Assembly (NCBI GenBank): GCA_027318525.1
Contig: DAHVPA010000071.1
Location: 1-8,555 of the forward strand
Length of the DNA: 8,555 nucleotides
From: Candidatus Cloacimonadota bacterium
Lineage (GTDB): Bacteria > Cloacimonadota > Cloacimonadia > Cloacimonadales > Cloacimonadaceae
Reading direction: 5' to 3'
Under the pieces are notes generated by a model. It did no database searches, was not told the origin of the DNA, and was given only the letters and a program-made list of their open reading frames with translations. Numbering within the stretch: position 1 is the stretch's first letter; each line of letters opens with the position of its first letter. The translations under genes and the position numbers were made by a program. Positions 6,302 to 8,555 of this stretch are shown piece by piece.

Positions 6302-6555
6302 GCACAGGGAAAATCGTCGATATAACCTGCCGCTGCGGCTTTTTGCTCTTCCGTTATTTCAAGGCGGGCAAGGGCAGGATTATCAAATGCTTTGTCCATC
6401 GCCTTTCTGACGACTTTGTCGGACTAAGCGGTCTGCCCAATTTCGCCAAACCTCTCTGCCCCCAATGCGGCAAGGAGCTTGGAATCATCATGCTTATCCA
6501 CGGCGAGCCAGCACTTAAAATCAACCATGGCACCATCAAGGACATCCGCCTCTGA
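6298..6555 (+). CDS. Small zinc-ribbon-like protein co-translated with the ferritin-like protein
   Basis: Protein of 85 aa starting with TTG, whose bases are shared with the ferritin-like stop codon (TTGA, four-base overlap). This arrangement suggests translational reinitiation. Cys11 and Cys13 (CRCG) near the start and Cys54/Cys57 (CPQCGKELG) make a likely Zn or Fe tetra-Cys site. Between them is a basic region (FKAGKGRIIK) with a further Cys31, and the C-terminal strands GTIKDIRL would close a small beta domain. The CPxCG knuckle is seen in both zinc ribbons and rubredoxins, but the 40-residue gap between Cys pairs is much longer than in rubredoxin. No named family is recognised. Possible roles are an electron-transfer or structural partner of the di-iron protein, or a nucleic-acid binder. 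The TTG start is the only plausible one before Cys11. Confidence 0.72.
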   Translation: MSTGKIVDITCRCGFLLFRYFKAGKGRIIKCFVHRLSDDFVGLSGLPNFAKPLCPQCGKELGIIMLIHGEPALKINHGTIKDIRL

Positions 6556-6666
6556 GCAGGCTTTAGCTATCTTATATTCCTTTTCCCAGGCAATATAAGC
6601 AATCAAATCCAGCATAACTTCACCTAATTCTACATCTGCTTCTCTCTCTTTCCAATCCCAATAGCC

Positions 6667-6752
6667 AAAGTAAATCAAATCTATATCAAATCTATATCTA
6701 AAGTATATTAAAAGTATTCTTGAATACATTTGATATACATTTGATTTGCTTT
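6667..6752. repeat. Large AT-rich imperfect inverted repeat
   Basis: Bases 6667-6695 pair with 6724-6752: by hand, 26 of 29 positions are Watson-Crick, one is G-T (6671/6748) and two are C-C mismatches (6681/6738 and 6692/6727). The 28-base middle (6696-6723) is also AT-rich. GTATTCTTGAATAC (6714-6727) is a second small palindrome with a different centre. The block is about 20% G+C by hand count, far below the flanking genes. The arms are made of an 11-base unit in opposite orientations. Confidence 0.8.
6676..6697. repeat. Two exact tandem copies of an 11-base unit (left arm)
   Basis: CAAATCTATAT occurs twice head to tail (6676-6686 and 6687-6697). Its reverse complement is a near match to the right-arm unit TTTGATATACA. 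Confidence 0.85.
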
Positions 6753-6772
6753 TGATATACATTTGTAATGCT
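6729..6772. repeat. Tandem 22-base repeat built from 11-base units (right arm)
   Basis: Two copies (6729-6750 and 6751-6772) match at 19 of 22 positions. Each splits into TTTGATATACA plus a more variable 11-base half ending in GCT. The 11-base period is close to one DNA turn, as in arrays bound by a protein on one face or in bent DNA. Confidence 0.8.
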
Positions 6773-6799
6773 TTTGCCAAAGGGAAAGAAGAATAAAAA

Positions 6800-6825
6800 G
6801 GGTCGGATAGGGATGGGGGTAGGGG
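6800..6825 (+). other. G-quadruplex motif upstream of pgsB
   Basis: Four G runs of three or more (6800-6802, 6810-6812, 6815-6819, 6822-6825) have loops of 7, 2 and 2 bases, meeting the usual G3+N1-7 rule. A fifth run lies at 6832-6834. The G strand is the same strand as the pgsB message, about 150 bases before its start. Confidence 0.55.
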
Positions 6826-6917
6826 ATGAAAGGGCTTGGCACAACTGTCCTTTGGAACGGATATTGCTCAGTAAAGGGGAAACGGCGCTCAAAATAATGC
6901 TTTACAAAAACGTGATT

Positions 6918-6948
6918 TTGAAAGCTAATGGATTTAACCTGGAATAAT
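6918..6948 (+). promoter_or_regulatory. Weak promoter candidate for pgsBC
   Basis: TTGAAA (6918-6923) and AATAAT (6943-6948) are each one base from the sigma-70 consensus hexamers but are spaced 19 bases. TTTACA (6901-6906) with GCTAAT (6924-6929) at 17 bases is an alternative. Either would drive the pgsB gene starting at 6978. Confidence 0.3.
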
Positions 6949-6977
6949 GGTGCTATGAAACAAGAACTGAGGATAAA

Positions 6978-8195
6978 ATGGTAATTTTAATTCTGGCGAC
7001 GATCGGCGTGGTTTTATACTGGCTGTTTGAATATTATCGCCATCAGAAGTATGTAAACTCAATCCCCATCAGGATTCATGTCAACGGGACGCGTGGTAAA
7101 TCAAGCGTTACGCGGCTGATTGCAGCAGGACTCAGAGCCGGCGGCATCAGGACCGTAGCCAAAACCACCGGGACGTTGCCGCGGGTGATTCTGCCCGATG
7201 GCAGGGAAGCTGCCATCATCCGTCTGATGGGAGCCAATATAATTGAGCAGAAATACATCTTCCGTCATACAAGTGAGCTCAAGCCGCAAGCCATAGTCAT
7301 TGAGTGCATGGCGGTTAATCCCGTGTTCCAATGGATTACGGAAAGACAGTTTGTGCGCTCGACCATCGGCGTTATCACAAACTGCCGGGCAGACCATATC
7401 GACCTGATGGGTGCCACCACCCAGAGCGTAACCATGAGCCTGAGCAATACCCTGCCGCCCAATGGGGTGCTTTACACTGCGGAAAATCATCATTTCAACA
7501 TCCTTAAAAAGATGGCGGATAAATATCACACCCGCATTCACCAGATTCGCCCTACCGACGTTACCCGTGAAGAGCTGGACAAGTTCCGTTACATCGAGCA
7601 TGCAGAAAATGTGCAGCTTGCCCTGGCTGTTTGTGCTGAAGCTGGCGTGCCCCGGGACGTTGCCCTGAAAGGCATGCAGACTGCTCATCCCGATGCGGGC
7701 GCACTGATGAAATACAACATCAGGGACAAAGGCAAAGTAATCAATTTCTATAATGTATTTGCAGCCAACGACCCCGATTCCTCGGCGCAAATCATTCAGA
7801 TGATAACAGGGCACCTGACCAACGTGGAGAAAATTATCATCATCAACAGCAGGGCAGACCGGCTGTTTCGTTCACAGCAACTGGTGGACGCAGTCAAGCC
7901 GCTGGATTTTTCCTATCTGTTTTTAACGGGTGAAATCCACGAGAAAGTGGCAAGTTATGCTCTGCACAAAGGGATTCCCAAAGAGAAAATTGTGGCGCTG
8001 GGCTCACCCCTGCCGGACGTTATCTACCAGAAAGTGCTGGATTTGACCAAGCAGGAATCGCACGTCATCGGCATCGGCAATATAGCAGGGCAGGTCTATT
8101 ACGGGGCGCAGATTGTGGCGCATTTCAAGCATAAAATGAAACAGTCAGCCAAACTAAACCAAGCGAAAGATAAGCAGCAAGGAGCTGAAAAGTGA
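6978..8195 (+). CDS. pgsB: Poly-gamma-glutamate synthase subunit PgsB/CapB
   Basis: ATP-dependent amide ligase of 405 aa with a Mur-ligase-like fold. In known systems it joins glutamate units through gamma-carboxyl amide bonds at the membrane, together with PgsC and a third subunit. Residues 2-19 form one N-terminal membrane helix. RIHVNGTRGKSSVTRLI (32-48) carries the P-loop with Lys41 and Ser42, almost the text of the family. TLPRVILPDG, ECMAVNP (109-115), ITNCRADHIDLMG (133-145), HAENVQLAL (208-216) and FAANDPDS (261-268) follow in the expected order. GIGNIAG is near the C-terminus. The last 20 residues are Lys/Gln-rich. TGAGGA at 6968-6973 supports the ATG. The gene overlaps pgsC by four bases. 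Motifs look intact; the substrate (glutamate) is inferred from the family. Confidence 0.96.
   Translation: MVILILATIGVVLYWLFEYYRHQKYVNSIPIRIHVNGTRGKSSVTRLIAAGLRAGGIRTVAKTTGTLPRVILPDGREAAIIRLMGANIIEQKYIFRHTSELKPQAIVIECMAVNPVFQWITERQFVRSTIGVITNCRADHIDLMGATTQSVTMSLSNTLPPNGVLYTAENHHFNILKKMADKYHTRIHQIRPTDVTREELDKFRYIEHAENVQLALAVCAEAGVPRDVALKGMQTAHPDAGALMKYNIRDKGKVINFYNVFAANDPDSSAQIIQMITGHLTNVEKIIIINSRADRLFRSQQLVDAVKPLDFSYLFLTGEIHEKVASYALHKGIPKEKIVALGSPLPDVIYQKVLDLTKQESHVIGIGNIAGQVYYGAQIVAHFKHKMKQSAKLNQAKDKQQGAEK
8179..8184 (+). promoter_or_regulatory. Ribosome binding site for pgsC inside the pgsB end
   Basis: AAGGAG ends seven bases before the GTG at 8192, supporting this non-ATG start in the GTGA overlap. 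Confidence 0.7.
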
Positions 8196-8555
8196 TAGAA
8201 GCAGCAGTTGGCTTAGGCGTAATCATAAGCCTCATATTCACGGAAATGCTGGGCGCATCCGCCGGAGGTATAGTTGTTCCGGGTTACATCGCCCTCTATT
8301 TGGACAAACCATTGCAGATACTGGGGACGCTGGCAGTCAGCCTGGCAACCTGGGGCATCATCAGAATCATCGGCATGTTCACATTGCTGTTTGGCAAACG
8401 CAGAATGGTGCTGAGCATCCTGATCGGATTCATCCTGGGCTGGGCTTCGCGCAATCTGGTCTTGCACAATGTCACCATCTATGATTTGCAGATGCAGAGC
8501 ATCGGTTATATCGTTCCTGGTCTGATCGCCAACTGGTTTGAACGGCAGGGCTTTA
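8192..8555 (+). CDS. pgsC: Poly-gamma-glutamate biosynthesis membrane protein PgsC/CapC (5' part)
   Basis: Partial gene; 121 codons are present and the frame remains open at the window edge. PgsC is a multi-span membrane protein that associates with PgsB in making, and probably exporting, poly-gamma-glutamate. The visible part starts with a hydrophobic helix, then SLIFTEMLGASAGGIVVPGY (about 14-33), the conserved PgsC segment with its Glu and GG...VPGY. Next come a helix-rich stretch (about 40-70), a basic turn (GKRR), another helix (about 76-90), and a repeat-like IGYIVPGLIANWFERQG at about 105-121. The double VPG suggests an internal duplication. GTG is the start because it overlaps the pgsB stop as GTGA and has AAGGAG upstream. 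A third gene, of PgsA or PgsW type, would be expected downstream but is outside the window. Confidence 0.93.
   Translation, partial: MIEAAVGLGVIISLIFTEMLGASAGGIVVPGYIALYLDKPLQILGTLAVSLATWGIIRIIGMFTLLFGKRRMVLSILIGFILGWASRNLVLHNVTIYDLQMQSIGYIVPGLIANWFERQGF

Larger units (their letters stand above)
6556..6977. other. 422-base intergenic region without a convincing gene
   Basis: From left to right this stretch holds: a small inverted repeat, CTTATATT (6571-6578) with AATATAAG (6592-6599) and no T run after it; the AT-rich inverted and tandem repeat block (6664-6782); a purine-rich tract with a G-quadruplex pattern (6800-6825, a further GGG at 6832); and the upstream region of pgsB. Minus-strand ORFs cross it (6424-6780 and 6698-6892). 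The first runs antisense into the zinc-ribbon gene, and their translations are largely products of the AT-rich repeats, so I do not call them. No tRNA or riboswitch was recognised. Confidence 0.6.

Noticed and set aside
6571..6599. Inverted repeat CTTATATT / AATATAAG after the zinc-ribbon gene as a terminator
   Set aside because: The stem is all AT-rich with a 13-base loop and is not followed by a T run, so it would be a poor terminator.
6424..6780. Minus-strand ORF of 118 aa across the AT-rich repeat and the zinc-ribbon gene
   Set aside because: Its first 40 residues come from the repeats, with Tyr/Ile-rich text, and its end runs antisense to the better-supported Cys-rich gene. No domain was recognised, though some of its middle looks protein-like, so it could be the remnant of something older.
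6947..6984. Chain of tiny ORFs before pgsB (ATGGTGCTATGA, then a 9-codon ORF from 6955 overlapping the pgsB start)
   Set aside because: There is no ribosome binding site and no attenuator-like hairpin or codon run was seen, so a leader peptide is not supported.
7101..7814. Minus-strand ORF of 237 aa
   Set aside because: It lies wholly antisense to pgsB, whose conserved motifs cover the region; it has no domain or ribosome binding site.

Overview
The window most resembles a fragment from a diderm (Gram-negative-type) bacterium outside the well-studied phyla. The gene content and style recall Candidatus Cloacimonadota, but that placement is an impression from protein style, not a search result. 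The diderm character is seen directly: three N-terminal signals with lipoprotein lipoboxes, a LolC/LolE-type FtsX permease, and MltG. Coding density is high, with short overlaps between genes.

Left part (1-3345, minus strand). Read from right to left, four genes form a tightly overlapping operon: a 187-aa lipoprotein, a 194-aa lipoprotein that looks like its diverged tandem paralogue, ruvX (YqgF-type RuvC-fold protein), and mltG (endolytic murein transglycosylase). An LPP20-like lipoprotein gene follows. It has its own promoter-like sequence and strong ribosome binding site, and a possible hairpin terminator at its stop codon. The ruvX-mltG pairing also occurs elsewhere (yrrK-yrrL in Bacillus). 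The lipoproteins are of unknown function.

Middle part (3346-5760, plus strand). A divergent intergenic region precedes a patatin-like serine hydrolase. A LolC/LolE-like ABC-permease subunit follows four bases after its stop codon. A wide-loop hairpin plus T run may end this unit.

Right-middle (5761-6977, plus strand). A two-gene unit encodes a ferritin-like di-iron protein with two symmetrical E...Y/ExxH sets, and a small Cys-rich zinc-ribbon-like protein whose TTG start overlaps the ferritin stop. Then come about 420 bases without a convincing gene. This stretch holds a very AT-rich imperfect inverted repeat built from an 11-base unit, flanked by a 7-base direct repeat, and then a G-rich tract with a canonical G-quadruplex pattern. 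This is the least explained part of the window.

Right end (6978-8555, plus strand). pgsB (capB) and the 5' part of pgsC (capC) overlap by four bases (GTGA) and run off the window. They encode the amide-ligase subunit and its membrane partner for poly-gamma-glutamate synthesis; the third component is presumably further downstream.

The common theme is the cell envelope: lipoprotein sorting, murein processing, lipid hydrolysis and an anionic surface polymer. A small putative oxidative-stress or iron unit is embedded among these genes. No phage, transposase, CRISPR array, tRNA or rRNA was seen.
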